DNA of 64,000 nt from an uncultured Bacteroidales bacterium (GCA_934680015.1 CAKUSP010000001.1:1-64000); one strand, 5' to 3'; shown: positions 1-8,672, counted from the stretch's first letter. Translations and numbers: made by a program. The notes: generated from the sequence alone by a model not told the origin.

Positions 1-334
1 TTTCCCGATGGATAGTCATTATCAAGTTTCAGCCATTTCAAAAGTGAAACATACTACCCATTTCAGCCCCGATACGGTAAGTTATAATTACAAAACTTTG
101 ACAATAAGATAATTACAAGAATACCTTGGCTGATTTAACGAGGAGGAGTATTAACCCATTATTGAAATATTACTGATTGATTTTCAATAATTTATGATTG
201 AAGCACTGGGAAGTCCCGGTGCTTTTTTCGTGCCGAAATCGCCCCTTTTTCGGGGTAAAAACAGGTTCAAACTACCCAATTACTATCCAATGAAATGGCA
301 AATCTTCCTGGAAATAAGAGTAGTGAGTTTGATT
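1..334. other. Gene-free left edge
   Basis: No convincing coding region was found here. The only structures are a hairpin with a T-run at 203-228 and a small C4/G4 hairpin at 242-255. Any gene served by the terminator lies outside the window or has been lost. Confidence 0.5.
203..228 (+). terminator. Intrinsic terminator
   Basis: An 8-bp stem (GCACTGGG with CCCGGTGC, one G-T wobble) is followed by six T residues. It reads as a plus-strand terminator, but no plus-strand gene is visible upstream in the window. Confidence 0.6.
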
Positions 335-1720
335 TTATAGACATGGAACCATATATAGCGGAAGGTAAAGGAGGTCGTCCTTGCTTTCGAGGTCTCCGGT
401 ATGGACAATGTAAGGCTGGGCAAGGTAATTTGCATATTTTCTGATGCACTTCTCCAGAGACGTGATTGTAAAATATGACGATGACTTCACTTCGATAGGA
501 GAAATATTATGGCGGCTTGTGATTGATTTCTTTGAAATCAGAAAGTCAATCTCCATTCTGTCGTCCTTGTTCTCCCTTGAGGGGTTCGAGTAGAAGAATA
601 ACTTGCATCCGATTGCCGTAAGCATCTGGGCAACAATGTTCTCCATCAGCATTCCTGCATTGATTTCCAGTTTGTCTTTGAGGATCTTCTGATATAGTTG
701 TTCCGAAACAATTCCCCGTTCATCAAAGGAATGGCTGATCATCAGTCCTGTGTCATTCATATAGCATTTGAGCGAATTGTCCCTTTGTTTGAGTCCGAGT
801 CCGATGCTTGGTTCCGTCGTGTTGAATGCCAGATTTACCATACGGGCATCTCTCAACCAGAAGAAAGAACTATCATAGTCCCTGAATCTTGCATCCTTAT
901 GCAGGTCGGAGAGCTGAAACTTGTGCTCGTGAAGTTGCAGCTGGCCTGGGATGGCCTCGTAGATAGCCTTCACTTTTGATGTGTGTATTCCGGCATACTG
1001 GTCTATACAGTTGTTATACAGGTTCAAGATTTGCCTTTTGACCCTGTCAACATCTTCGAAAGACCTTGTCTCAAGATATTCCATTACAGCCTGAGGCATT
1101 CCACCGACTATCATATAAAGTCGAAAGTAGTCCATCAGTTTACGATGCATTGATTGCCCCATCGGTTCTTTGGCCTCGAACTTCATTCTCACGAACTCCA
1201 TCAGATTTTCTTCACCGAGCGCCCACAGGAATTCCTCAAAATCCATAGGTTGCAAGACCAGCTTTTCCTCTTCTGATGGAACGAGATAGTCTTCCTGTTT
1301 TTCATCGCCTTTCAATTTCTTTCTGGTGCTCATCTGCATACCGAGGAGAGAGCCGGTTTCAAGATAATCATAGCGTCCGTCCTCTACTAGATATTTGATG
1401 GCTGCACGGGCTGCAGGACAGAACTCGATTTCATCAAATACGATGATTGACTCCCGAGGGTAAAGTCTTGTTGAATAGAATGTGCTCAGATAGGTAAAAA
1501 GCATATCCAAATTGTCCTTGTAGTTCTTGAACAAATCCTTTATGTCATCCCCGACCTTGAAGAAGTCAATGATGATATGGCTTTTGTATTCGTTCTTTGC
1601 GAACTCTTCGACAATATAGCTCTTCCCGACACGTCTTGCGCCTTCTATCATCATTGCGGATTTGCCGTGCCGTTTGGTTTTCCAAATGACGAGCTGGTCA
1701 TATAATTTTCTTTTCATCAC
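335..1720 (-). CDS. AAA+ ATPase with C-terminal DUF4143 domain
   Basis: This 461-residue protein has a Walker A motif GARRVGKS at residues 27-34, a Walker B segment SIIVFDEIE at 91-99 and a sensor-like ETGS at 121-124, the layout of the AAA_14 family. The C-terminal part resembles DUF4143 and carries a PD-(D/E)xK-like pattern (D392, E410, K412), so it may be nuclease-fold, although catalysis is unproven. The family is widespread and multicopy in Bacteroidota, and its biological role is poorly known. It sits alone beside insertion-sequence debris, which suggests an accessory gene. ATG start at 1720; no clear TAnnTTTG box was seen upstream. Confidence 0.85.
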   Translation of the reverse strand: MMKRKLYDQLVIWKTKRHGKSAMMIEGARRVGKSYIVEEFAKNEYKSHIIIDFFKVGDDIKDLFKNYKDNLDMLFTYLSTFYSTRLYPRESIIVFDEIEFCPAARAAIKYLVEDGRYDYLETGSLLGMQMSTRKKLKGDEKQEDYLVPSEEEKLVLQPMDFEEFLWALGEENLMEFVRMKFEAKEPMGQSMHRKLMDYFRLYMIVGGMPQAVMEYLETRSFEDVDRVKRQILNLYNNCIDQYAGIHTSKVKAIYEAIPGQLQLHEHKFQLSDLHKDARFRDYDSSFFWLRDARMVNLAFNTTEPSIGLGLKQRDNSLKCYMNDTGLMISHSFDERGIVSEQLYQKILKDKLEINAGMLMENIVAQMLTAIGCKLFFYSNPSRENKDDRMEIDFLISKKSITSRHNISPIEVKSSSYFTITSLEKCIRKYANYLAQPYIVHTGDLESKDDLLYLPLYMVPCL

Positions 1721-1832
1721 GAGATTAAGTTTTGCATCACGCTAAAATTACACGAAATCGAGCTGTAAAACATTGTATTTTTACACGAAATCAAGGCAAA
1801 TGTACGAAATAGAAACTATAAATGCAACTCGG

Positions 1833-1867
1833 ATTGACCTTCCCTAAGAATGGTTGACACTTTTGGG
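1833..1867 (+). repeat. IS-end direct repeat, outer copy
   Basis: About 35 bp here match 2696-2730 in the same orientation with two mismatches (TAAGAA against TGAAAA in the middle). The block contains GGTTGACACTTTTGGG, the terminal sequence of the neighbouring IS3-type element. It appears to be an extra copy of the transposase-proximal end lying outside the element. Confidence 0.7.
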
Positions 1868-1993
1868 GTGGTTAAACTAAGATTGTTTACACATTCACTG
1901 GACCGGTTTACATCGGATGGTCCATTCCCCTAAAGTGTTTGTCAAACATACTGTTTCCATTGACAACCGCGCATCAAAGGTAACTACTTTTTT

Positions 1994-2693
1994 CTACACG
2001 GCCACCTCCTCTGTTAAAGTTTCTTCAGTAAGCCTGGATAAGTCAGGGGCATATGCACCAAGTTGTGGATCTTCCGATGTCACCGCCTGATGGTAATAGT
2101 TCTTCCAACAGCGCTGCTGCTCACCACATTGATTATGAGCTTGTTCTGGTGTCTGCCAGCCAATGCTCATATGCGGTCGCCGCGTGTTGTAGAAGTCAAT
2201 GATACGGCAAAGTTCCAACTTGCAGACTTCTCTGGTCGGGATGGTCATCTTGTAGAGCCACTCGCTTTTGAGGATGCCGTTGGCACGCTCCGCGATGGCA
2301 TTTTCCAACGGGTCCCCATTCTGGGTCATGCTAATGCTGACGCCATGCTTCTTGAGCTCGGATACATAAGCGTCACTACAATACTGGCAGCCACGATCGG
2401 AATGGTGGATAAGCCTGCCGGAGGTCTCGTCATCAATCGTATCCAATGCCATTCTAAGAGCCGCGAGAGGGTATATGGTCTCCAGGGTGGGACCGAGAGC
2501 CCAACCGACGATCTTGTGTGAGTAGGCGTCCGTTATCAGCGAAAGGTAGCAGACGCCTTCCTCTGTTTCTATATACGTAATGTCGCTGACCCATATTTCG
2601 TTAGGCCTGTGCGGGACCACATCCTTAATGAGGTTCGGGTACTTCCTGTAGTGGTGGTTCGAGTCCGTGGTCTTGTACCGTCGACGACGCCGG
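1994..2693 (-). pseudogene. IS3-family transposase OrfB, 5'-truncated
   Basis: The frame encodes an rve-type DDE integrase core. Counted from the GTG at 2620, the acidic residues are D13 (WVSDITY), D75 (HHSDRG) and E111 (AIAERANG), with exactly 35 residues between the second D and the E, the IS3 DD(35)E spacing. The same frame stays open upstream of 2620 to about 2693 and encodes the typical pre-catalytic segment (RYKTTDSNHHYRKYPNLIKD). It has no start codon before running into the IS end, so the HTH part and OrfA are lost. The 208-codon GTG frame is therefore a remnant. Confidence 0.8.
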
Positions 2694-2695
2694 AT

Positions 2696-2730
2696 ATTGA
2701 CCTTCCCTGAAAATGGTTGACACTTTTGGG
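2696..2730 (+). repeat. IS-end direct repeat, inner copy
   Basis: This is the partner of the repeat at 1833-1867 (two mismatches in 35 bp). It forms the transposase-proximal end of the truncated IS3-type element and joins the broken transposase frame without a spacer. Confidence 0.7.
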
Positions 2731-2767
2731 TAGTATTATAGTTTGGAGGTGATCCAATTTTAGTGTA

Positions 2768-3169
2768 TTACTCCTTTTCTGATTGCTGATAGAGGTAGTT
2801 ATTAATAAGCTTTAGGGTTGAAATATGATCCCGCTGGCTATTGACGATATCCTCCATGGCTTTCATTTTTATTTTTAAGCCAGACATTTCTTTCGTGGCG
2901 TAGTCAAGAGCCAATGTTTTCTCATGCAATTCTTTTGACATATTTTCAATGTCGTAGTTGACATCGTATCCCAAGATTAATTTTTCTTCACTGATACCAA
3001 GCGCTTTGGCAATCTTAAAAATCTGTTTGCTTATTATCTCCGTTTTACCTGTTTCAAAGTGATTGTACGTTTGGCGGGACATCCCTAGGATTTTAGACAT
3101 CTGCTCTTGAGTTAATCCAGCATTCTCTCTTGCTCTTTGAATGTTTTTCAATATTATGTTTATATCCAT
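2768..3169 (-). CDS. XRE-family HTH regulator with coiled-coil tail (copy 1)
   Basis: This 133-residue protein has an N-terminal Cro/C1-type HTH (about residues 7-61, including LTQEQMSKILGMSRQTYNHF) and a C-terminal half rich in K, E and L that is probably a coiled coil used for multimerisation. It is a clear paralogue of the protein at 5897-6295: both share the HTH core and the C-terminal signature SQRDHISTLK. The targets are unknown. A TACATTTG box lies 24 nt upstream. The truncated IS element lies immediately downstream of its stop codon. Confidence 0.8.
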   Translation of the reverse strand: MDINIILKNIQRARENAGLTQEQMSKILGMSRQTYNHFETGKTEIISKQIFKIAKALGISEEKLILGYDVNYDIENMSKELHEKTLALDYATKEMSGLKIKMKAMEDIVNSQRDHISTLKLINNYLYQQSEKE

Positions 3170-3193
3170 TATGATATGTATTTAATAACGATG

Positions 3194-3201
3194 CAAATGT
3201 A
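3194..3201 (-). promoter_or_regulatory. -7 box for XRE copy 1
   Basis: TACATTTG on the minus strand fits the Bacteroidota -7 consensus TAnnTTTG, 24 nt before the ATG at 3169. No clear -33 TTTG was assigned. Confidence 0.5.
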
Positions 3202-3969
3202 AGAACACGAAAAGAAAAATACAATCGCTAAAATATTTACATAGTAAAGATAATGTTTACATTCTTTTATAGTTTATGAGAATAAGAAGTCTTTTAGAGA
3301 TAATAATTTCCAACAAAATTTATTTATTTATGAGTAATAGTCGATTGACAAATAGAAAGATAAGATAGAGCCTTTTGGTAAAGTTATGTTATTTAAGAAC
3401 AATATAACTAATGTCGAAGATATTTGTACATTATTTTTAGTATCTGGTGTGTTTTTTTATATGAGGAACTCCTTCGCATGTGACAAAGTATCTTTTCCTG
3501 ACATCATCGCTTTTTGACCTTTAAAATAGGTATATGTTTATTATCAATTCATTATCACATATAAATGGTGATTTAGGGTGACGTAATCACCTTCTTGACT
3601 ATCTTTACCTCATGTTTGTTCGGAGAAAATAGAACTGGTTTGGAACTGCAAGCGCTGTTGTCGTAAAAAGGTTATCGTATAGTAATATTTTAAAATAGCT
3701 TCATCAAGTCCATCGACATGAATTCTTCTTGCGAAGTATGAAATCCAACCTTGCGCTCGCGCCAGTAGAAGACATCGAGGTGGTGGACAAACGCCTGATT
3801 GACGAGCATCCACCTTTCAAGAGAATTTTATGGTTTGTTTCCCTTCTTTCCGTAAGCAGGTATGCGTGAAGTAAGGCAAACCGCTGTGATATAAGGGCTC
3901 AGGCGTAAAACCCTGTGTTTGATAATCTGAAAATGTGTACCTTTGACGAAACGTTAAAGATACATACAT
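3202..3969. other. Unassigned accessory spacer
   Basis: This is an AT-rich stretch between the first XRE gene and the decayed ISL3-like element. A 7-bp inverted repeat (GGTGATT, AATCACC) occurs at 3567-3591. A 67-codon minus frame at 3610-3813 resembles nothing I recognise. The 3' part (from about 3840) probably belongs to the left flank of the insertion element. Confidence 0.4.
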
Positions 3970-4392
3970 ATGTCAGAATCATTGTCCGTCTATCAGTCAC
4001 TAGTCCGACTGATGTTTCCTAAGGGGTTGTTAGAATATTTTACGGTAGTAGATGTAATAGAAAAGGATATTCCTGTCAGCGAATAGCAGGGAGTGGAGAC
4101 AGGAGAAATCATATTTTATCTTGATGAGTTGGACCAACTGCAACATCCAGAAGACGGACATGAATATCGTCCAAACGGCTTTTATGAGCCATCCAAGATC
4201 AGGGACTTCCCGTTAAGGGACAAGAAAGTGACGCTGGTTGTACGTCGTCGCAGATGGATAGATGAGACAACGGGGAAAAGCATCCGAAACACCTACGATT
4301 TAGTTGCGGAAGGGACACGGCACTCGGTTGAGTTTGCCGCTTTTTTAAAAGAATGTTTTGGACAAATACCCGATATCAGCATCTTCGCTTGA
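3970..4392 (+). pseudogene. ISAon1-like transposase N-terminal-region protein, interrupted
   Basis: From the ATG at 3970 the frame reads MSESLSVYQSLVRLMFPKG and continues to a TAG at 4084-4086 (codon 39). It then continues in the same frame through GEIIFYLDELDQL to a TGA at 4390-4392. The part after the stop is the expected basic, Arg-rich region with the EFAAFLKECFGQIPD ending. A single nonsense mutation thus splits an otherwise complete 140-codon gene. A GTG at 4093 could restart translation. Confidence 0.65.
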
Positions 4393-5367
4393 GAAATTCT
4401 ACTATGTGGACGGCCATCAGCTTGAGCGACAATACAAAGAGCACCTAAGTGACTATCTTGACTGGAAAGAGTTTGAGGTTGGCATGCATGCAGACAAGTG
4501 GCTCGTCTTTCCCAGAACATAGGTTTACGAATGAGCATTGATGAGACATCTCTGAGCGACAGAGAACTCTATACGATTGTCAGCAACAAGGATGCACACG
4601 GATGTAAAGGAGCACTTGCAGCAATAGTTCTCGGGACCAAATCCGAAGATGTGATTGCGGCCCTAAAAGACATTGACCAGAGTATACGAGAAACAGTAAC
4701 AGAAATTACACTCGACCTGTCGTCCTCAATGCGGAAGATTGCGCGTATTGCATTCCCGAAGGCCACGCAGGTCATAGACAGGTTCCACGTCCAGAAGCTT
4801 GCAATGGAAGCCCTTCAAGAGATGCGCATAGGCTTCCGCTGGGACGCCATACATGAGGAAAACAGACTTATGTCGGAGTCCAAGGCTGCACATAAACGTG
4901 GAGAAGATGTAGAACCATACGAGCCCGAAGTGTATGCCAATGGGGACACCAAAAGACAATTGTTGGCACGCAGCCGCTATCTGCTGTTCAAGCCTCGTGA
5001 GAAATGGACAGAATCACAGAGAATAAGAGCCAGGATACTATTCGATATGTATCCGGATCTTGAGGAGGCATATGAACTCACTGACGAACTAAGGAGAATA
5101 TACTCTCAGTCCAAGAAGAAAACTGTGGCTTATACGAAACTCGCGCAATGGTATCGTCACATTGAAGAATCAGGGTATGACTCATTCCAGATTGTCAGGG
5201 AAACAGTATATGAAAACTATACGGATATCTTAAATTTCTTTGACAACAGATCAACTAACGCTCCAGCAGAATCTTTCAACTCCAAGATCAAGAACTTTAG
5301 AGCTCAACTCAGAGGTGTATCTGATGTCAAATATTTCCTCTTCAGACTTCAGAATATTTATGCCTAA
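4353..5367 (+). pseudogene. ISL3-family (ISAon1-like) DDE transposase, frameshifted
   Basis: The gene begins in one frame with MFWTNTRYQHLRL (ATG 4353) and overlaps the first ORF. Coding moves to the next frame at about 4394 (FYYVDGHQLERQY) and again near 4513 (NIGLRMSIDETSLS), each time as if one base had been lost. The remainder is open to 5367. The catalytic triad region is recognisable: SIDETS, VIDRFHVQK and APAESFNSKIK. The longest intact piece (from GTG 4498, 289 residues) contains all three acidic motifs but lacks the N-terminal part, so activity is unlikely. Confidence 0.75.
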
Positions 5368-5396
5368 ACACATACTTTTCCCCCTGAACCCGAAAT

Positions 5397-5457
5397 TCAC
5401 CTTTAGGCGTGACCCTCATTTTACGCACTTCCAGAAGGGATAAGGTCTAAAGGTGAT
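5397..5457. repeat. 10-bp perfect inverted repeat after the transposase
   Basis: TCACCTTTAG at 5397-5406 and CTAAAGGTGA at 5448-5457 are perfect inverted copies separated by 41 bp. They lie 30 bp after the transposase stop codon. This may be a terminator-like fold or part of the element's end; there is no T-run. Confidence 0.5.
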
Positions 5458-5896
5458 AGCAAAAAATGTTCACCTTTACCTGCTACCCTTCATAGAATAC
5501 CCTACAAGGCACATTGACTTCAAAGGTGTTTTTCAGGTTCAAAAGAATTATCGTTCTGTATTTGGTCGGGAGAAAAGAAATGGTTAATTACTTGAACACA
5601 TAATATTGCACTTGAGCCGATATAAGGGTAAGCACCTCTATATGCAATAGGCATATTGCTTGGTGATACAGCTATTTTTATATACTCCTTAACACATCCT
5701 CAATAAGCAGATTGACATTCTCAAGATAATTGATAATCTTATTGGGAATGTCCTTCATCAATTTATTAGCATTAGATAGGCTTATATCCTTTTGTCATCA
5801 GTTGAATCCCCAATATACTACTACTTCTTTTTCCAAAGTCGATACTCCTTGAAAAATCCTCATAGTAAAATTTGAGAATCATTTCAAAAAAGCTAT
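5458..5896. other. Unassigned spacer downstream of the ISL3-like element
   Basis: No open frame with recognisable similarity was found. The stretch is AT-rich and probably holds the right flank of the decayed element and the 3' untranslated region of XRE copy 2. Confidence 0.4.
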
Positions 5897-6295
5897 TCAG
5901 TCTTTAGATTGATTAATAAGATAGTCATGAAGATATTTTAGTGTTGAAATATGATCTCGCTGACTGATAATGACTTCACGCATGTCTTCAAGTTTAGTCT
6001 TCAAGGCTAGTTTTTCCTTTTCTGATTCAATCAACTTAGCAGTTTTTTTGTCTAATTGTTCTGATATGTAATCTAAATTGTGCTCAAAATTATCTCCCAA
6101 AAGCAGATTTTCCACGCTAATTCCTAAAACTTGAGCGATTTCAAATAGATGTTTACTTATTAATTCTGTTTTACCTTTCTCAATATGGTTGTATGCTTGA
6201 CGTGACAAGCCTAAAAGTTCAGACATTCTCTCTTGGCTTAAATTGGCATTTGTCCTCGCCTTACGAATGTTCTTTATTACATCAACTGTCTTCAT
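5897..6295 (-). CDS. XRE-family HTH regulator with coiled-coil tail (copy 2)
   Basis: With the ATG at 6295 the product is 132 residues. It has an N-terminal XRE HTH (LSQERMSELLGLSRQAYNHI), a Lys/Glu-rich helical tail and the ISQRDHISTLK signature shared with the protein at 2768-3169. An upstream in-frame TTG (6301) is possible but less likely. The two copies are related along their whole length but clearly diverged, so the duplication is not recent. A TATCTTTG box lies 22 nt upstream. No toxin-like partner lies next to it. Confidence 0.8.
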   Translation of the reverse strand: MKTVDVIKNIRKARTNANLSQERMSELLGLSRQAYNHIEKGKTELISKHLFEIAQVLGISVENLLLGDNFEHNLDYISEQLDKKTAKLIESEKEKLALKTKLEDMREVIISQRDHISTLKYLHDYLINQSKD

Positions 6296-6317
6296 TGCCA
6301 AACAAGTTGTAGACTTG

Positions 6318-6325
6318 CAAAGATA
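6318..6325 (-). promoter_or_regulatory. -7 box for XRE copy 2
   Basis: TATCTTTG on the minus strand fits TAnnTTTG and lies 22 nt before the chosen ATG at 6295. This supports the shorter start. Confidence 0.5.
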
Positions 6326-6412
6326 CTAAGATTACTCCAATTATTAATTTGAAATGCTAATTGTTTACGGATTTAGTTTTCTTTGCGTTTAGAAGTGTTG
6401 TTATTTGAAAAA

Positions 6413-6429
6413 AGCCGAATTTTTCGGCT
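6413..6429 (-). terminator. Intrinsic terminator after the Cys-rich lipoprotein gene
   Basis: AGCCGAA and TTCGGCT form a 7-bp stem with a 3-nt loop. T-runs occur on both sides, so it can act in both directions. It lies 18 nt after the stop of the minus-strand gene at 6448. Confidence 0.75.
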
Positions 6430-6447
6430 TTTTATAAAAGTATGAGC

Positions 6448-6717
6448 TTATTTCTTGTCGCAGGCTTTAGTGTCTTTGCAACATCCCTTTTTTTCACCAG
6501 AGTTTTTGCAGCAATCTTTGTCTTTCTTGCAGCAATCCTTTACTTCCTGCGAGCAAGCATCCTGAGTTTGAGCGCATTCAGCATTTTGATGTCCAGGACA
6601 TTCTACGCATTCAGTTTTGTCAGATGTTTTTTGAGCGTTTTTTTTAGGATTGTTGTTACATGATGATGCTACTAAGAGTACAATCGCAGCAGTAAATAAT
6701 AAAGATACTTTTTTCAT
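6448..6717 (-). CDS. Small Cys/Lys-rich lipoprotein
   Basis: The product is 89 residues from the ATG at 6717. Upstream in-frame ATGs (to 6759) would put 14 extra residues before a well-formed lipoprotein signal peptide and overlap the promoter. MKKVSLLFTAAIVLLVASSC ends in a lipobox, so the mature protein starts at a lipidated Cys. The mature part has 11 more cysteines, including three CC pairs (DCC, DCC, GCC), among Lys, Asp and Glu. Such a composition suggests metal binding or disulfide stabilisation in the periplasm, but no family was recognised. It is monocistronic, with its own TATGTTTG box and terminator. Confidence 0.7.
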   Translation of the reverse strand: MKKVSLLFTAAIVLLVASSCNNNPKKNAQKTSDKTECVECPGHQNAECAQTQDACSQEVKDCCKKDKDCCKNSGEKKGCCKDTKACDKK

Positions 6718-6737
6718 AATTCTACTATTAATTTTTA

Positions 6738-6745
6738 CAAACATA
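6738..6745 (-). promoter_or_regulatory. -7 box for the Cys-rich lipoprotein
   Basis: TATGTTTG on the minus strand lies 20 nt before the ATG at 6717 and overlaps the longer alternative N-terminus, which argues against the longer start. Confidence 0.5.
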
Positions 6746-6815
6746 GTAAATTTTAGCAACTTTCAAAAAAACTGAATCATCTTAGTACATTTTTTGAGCT
6801 TAATCCTCGAAAATT

Positions 6816-8234
6816 TCATAAACCCCGATATCGGATGTTATTGATGCTTTCTGCTTTTGTCTTAAAATAGTTATTTGACGTCTCGAGTATGTGGTATTGA
6901 TAATTGCTCCACGAGGCACATCTGTCTTCTATGTACATATCTTCTCCAGTGTCGTTTGCGATGTGTTCCTTAATTTTTGATTGCCAATCCGTTATTCTCT
7001 CTCTAACACTCTCATAGTCCATAAGCCCATTAGTGGGGTCGATTAGACGTTTTAACTCAGCGATGTAGATCTGCTTAAAGTCTTCGATTCGCATCATCCT
7101 TTCCATTAATTTCCCCATTTTACCCCACTGTGTGGGATTTTGCTTAGCCGGGTCGTAGCAATTGCTTGTTCCTAATGTGTTATCGTAGTCATATGGAAGA
7201 AATAATACTTTGTAGTTAAGTTTATCTGTACTATCAAAGTAAAGATAATAGTTGTTTCCATTATTCCAATGATCATCCCACATACCTACAGCGACATTAA
7301 CTGCATATGTGCGAAGTAAAAGATTTACGTCACACACTTCACTTATCCATTTCTTGAAATTATCGTCACTTTTGCCATTTAGTTTTGTTATGAAGTCTTG
7401 AAGTTGTGATTTGGCCTCGTCAAAAGTGCTTTCAGTTTCTTTAAGTTCGTAGGTATATTCATTAATGTTATCATCTTGTCCGAAATTGGCATTTGTGGAT
7501 CTAAGGTCCGCAGGACCATTGTCAGTATATGTGCATTTCCACAAATTCCCCTTGGTATTGATGAATTTGTCTGCTCTTCTTTCGATAAACTTGTTATCAT
7601 ATGGTTCAATCATGGAATAAACTCCGAAGTATGATGGCTTTTTGTCACCCTCTATATTAATCCAAAGTCGTGCATAGCATATTTTTGATGCGCTCCACAC
7701 TCCAGCACGTTCAAATAGGTCAAAACAGAATGGTTCTCGTATATAGGTAGGGTCATTATTGAACCACTTTAAATTCATTTTTCTGATTCCGTGGATTTGG
7801 TGCTGGTCATCTTTTTCATATTTTCTAAGATTTAGCCCAAAGTGGCAATGTTGCCAATCCGCATTCTCTGCCTTATGGGGGCCAATTTCTGGTCTTCGTC
7901 TAGATGTATTCCCCCTTAGTCGGACGCCAGCATTAGTAATCTCATATACATCCAATCCTTTCTTATAGGTAACATCGCAATGGAAATACTTTTTTGTTTT
8001 GTTATTTTTATCATACTCACTTAGAATATCATTCCACTCTTTCAGACTGAAGTTCAATGTAATCTCTGGGATAGCATCGAAATCCCACACATAACTCATT
8101 CCGTTATTTTTGTCTTCGTCAGGCTTTTCTAGAATGTCTTGATTAGAGGAAGGTTTTTTTTCTGGAGAACAATATGTAGCACTCAATAGTGCGAGGGAAA
8201 AGGCGATTAGCATGTAAAAGTGTTTTTGTTTCAT
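6816..8234 (-). CDS. CotH-kinase-family lipoprotein
   Basis: This 472-residue protein starts with a lipoprotein-type signal (hydrophobic stretch, then LSATYC), so it is probably anchored at the cell envelope. The rest matches the CotH family: GVRLRGNTSRRR near residue 110, the aromatic WDDHWNNGNNYYLYF segment and the FLPYDYDNTLG motif, which corresponds to the conserved acidic region. CotH of Bacillus is an atypical protein kinase for spore-coat proteins. Secreted Bacteroidota members have unknown substrates. The gene is flanked by unrelated single genes. No clear promoter box was found. Confidence 0.8.
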   Translation of the reverse strand: MKQKHFYMLIAFSLALLSATYCSPEKKPSSNQDILEKPDEDKNNGMSYVWDFDAIPEITLNFSLKEWNDILSEYDKNNKTKKYFHCDVTYKKGLDVYEITNAGVRLRGNTSRRRPEIGPHKAENADWQHCHFGLNLRKYEKDDQHQIHGIRKMNLKWFNNDPTYIREPFCFDLFERAGVWSASKICYARLWINIEGDKKPSYFGVYSMIEPYDNKFIERRADKFINTKGNLWKCTYTDNGPADLRSTNANFGQDDNINEYTYELKETESTFDEAKSQLQDFITKLNGKSDDNFKKWISEVCDVNLLLRTYAVNVAVGMWDDHWNNGNNYYLYFDSTDKLNYKVLFLPYDYDNTLGTSNCYDPAKQNPTQWGKMGKLMERMMRIEDFKQIYIAELKRLIDPTNGLMDYESVRERITDWQSKIKEHIANDTGEDMYIEDRCASWSNYQYHILETSNNYFKTKAESINNIRYRGL

Positions 8235-8387
8235 ATTATATGTTTTTAAGGATTATTTAAGGAGCCATTTATGTGTCTTTGGGCTTCTTTCCCAGAATAA
8301 TTTTGCTAAAATAGCTTATTAAATTTCTAATGACAAGATTAAAAACAACATCTACGACGAGTGGTATGAAAACACAGATAAAAAGAA

Positions 8388-8416
8388 AGGGCCACAGCCT
8401 CACGGCGAGTGACCCT
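8388..8416 (-). terminator. Intrinsic terminator after the Hc1-like gene
   Basis: On the minus strand AGGGTCAC pairs with GTGGCCCT (one mismatch), with an inner GCC/GGC step, followed by a TTCTTTTT run. It lies about 75 nt after the stop of the gene at 8490. Confidence 0.6.
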
Positions 8417-8489
8417 AAAATGTGTACTAAAACCTAAACCTACAACATAGATGCAGAGTCATAGGCTTTTGTTGCACAATAATTGAAAA

Positions 8490-8672
8490 TTATTCAGCTT
8501 TTTTCCCTTCTTCAACGGAAAGTTTGCGGAATTCTTTCAGATCTTTCATGAGTTCGAGAGCGGCTTTGCGTGCGCGAGCTCCAGCAGCCTTGTTACCTTT
8601 TTCGATTTGAGCTTCAGCATTTGTCTTGAAAGCCTCGATTTCACCTTTAATTTTTTCAACTAGATTTTTCAT
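8490..8672 (-). CDS. Histone H1-like (Hc1-type) protein
   Basis: The 60-residue product is rich in Lys, Ala and Glu. It matches the short Hc1-like family common in Bacteroidota, with the central GNKAAGARARKAALEL and the LKEFRKLSVEE end. Chlamydial Hc1 compacts nucleoids. In Bacteroidota the short form is abundant, but its DNA-binding role is inferred by homology only. It is monocistronic with its own terminator. The 205-bp region upstream is very AT-rich, and no TAnnTTTG box was assigned. Confidence 0.8.
   Translation of the reverse strand: MKNLVEKIKGEIEAFKTNAEAQIEKGNKAAGARARKAALELMKDLKEFRKLSVEEGKKAE

Larger units (their letters stand above)
1925..2733 (-). mobile_element. Truncated IS3-family-like element
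   Basis: The interval carries an IS3-type transposase fragment bounded by imperfect inverted ends. The left end reads CCCCTAAAGTGTTTGTCAA (1927-1945). The right end read inwards starts ACCCAAAAGTGTCAACC (ending near 2731). At about 0.8 kb it is shorter than normal IS3 elements. OrfA and the start of OrfB are missing because the right end directly abuts the truncated reading frame near 2694. It should be immobile without help in trans. Confidence 0.7.
3970..5457 (+). mobile_element. Decayed ISL3-family (ISAon1-like) insertion sequence
   Basis: Two consecutive transposase frames match the two-ORF layout of ISAon1-like elements: an N-terminal-region protein followed by a DDE transposase. Both are damaged by an in-frame stop and at least two single-base frameshifts. 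The true ends were not found. Imperfectly related sequences, CTGAAAA followed by ACCTTTGA, occur at about 3928-3948 (plus) and 5520-5538 (minus) and may be the ends. Limits given here are therefore approximate. Confidence 0.65.

Noticed and set aside
2063-2521. 152-codon plus-strand frame across the IS3 transposase
   Set aside because: It is the reverse-strand shadow of the DDE transposase; the minus-strand frame carries the exact DD(35)E spacing.
2768-3169. XRE gene as an antitoxin of a toxin-antitoxin pair
   Set aside because: No small toxin-like gene adjoins either XRE copy, and both have their own promoters.
3610-3813. 67-codon minus-strand frame in the accessory spacer
   Set aside because: No recognisable domain, no promoter or plausible start context, and the region looks like degraded flanking DNA.
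8388-8416. Hairpin as a riboswitch or small RNA
   Set aside because: Stem plus T-run on the minus strand just after the Hc1-like gene is explained as a terminator.
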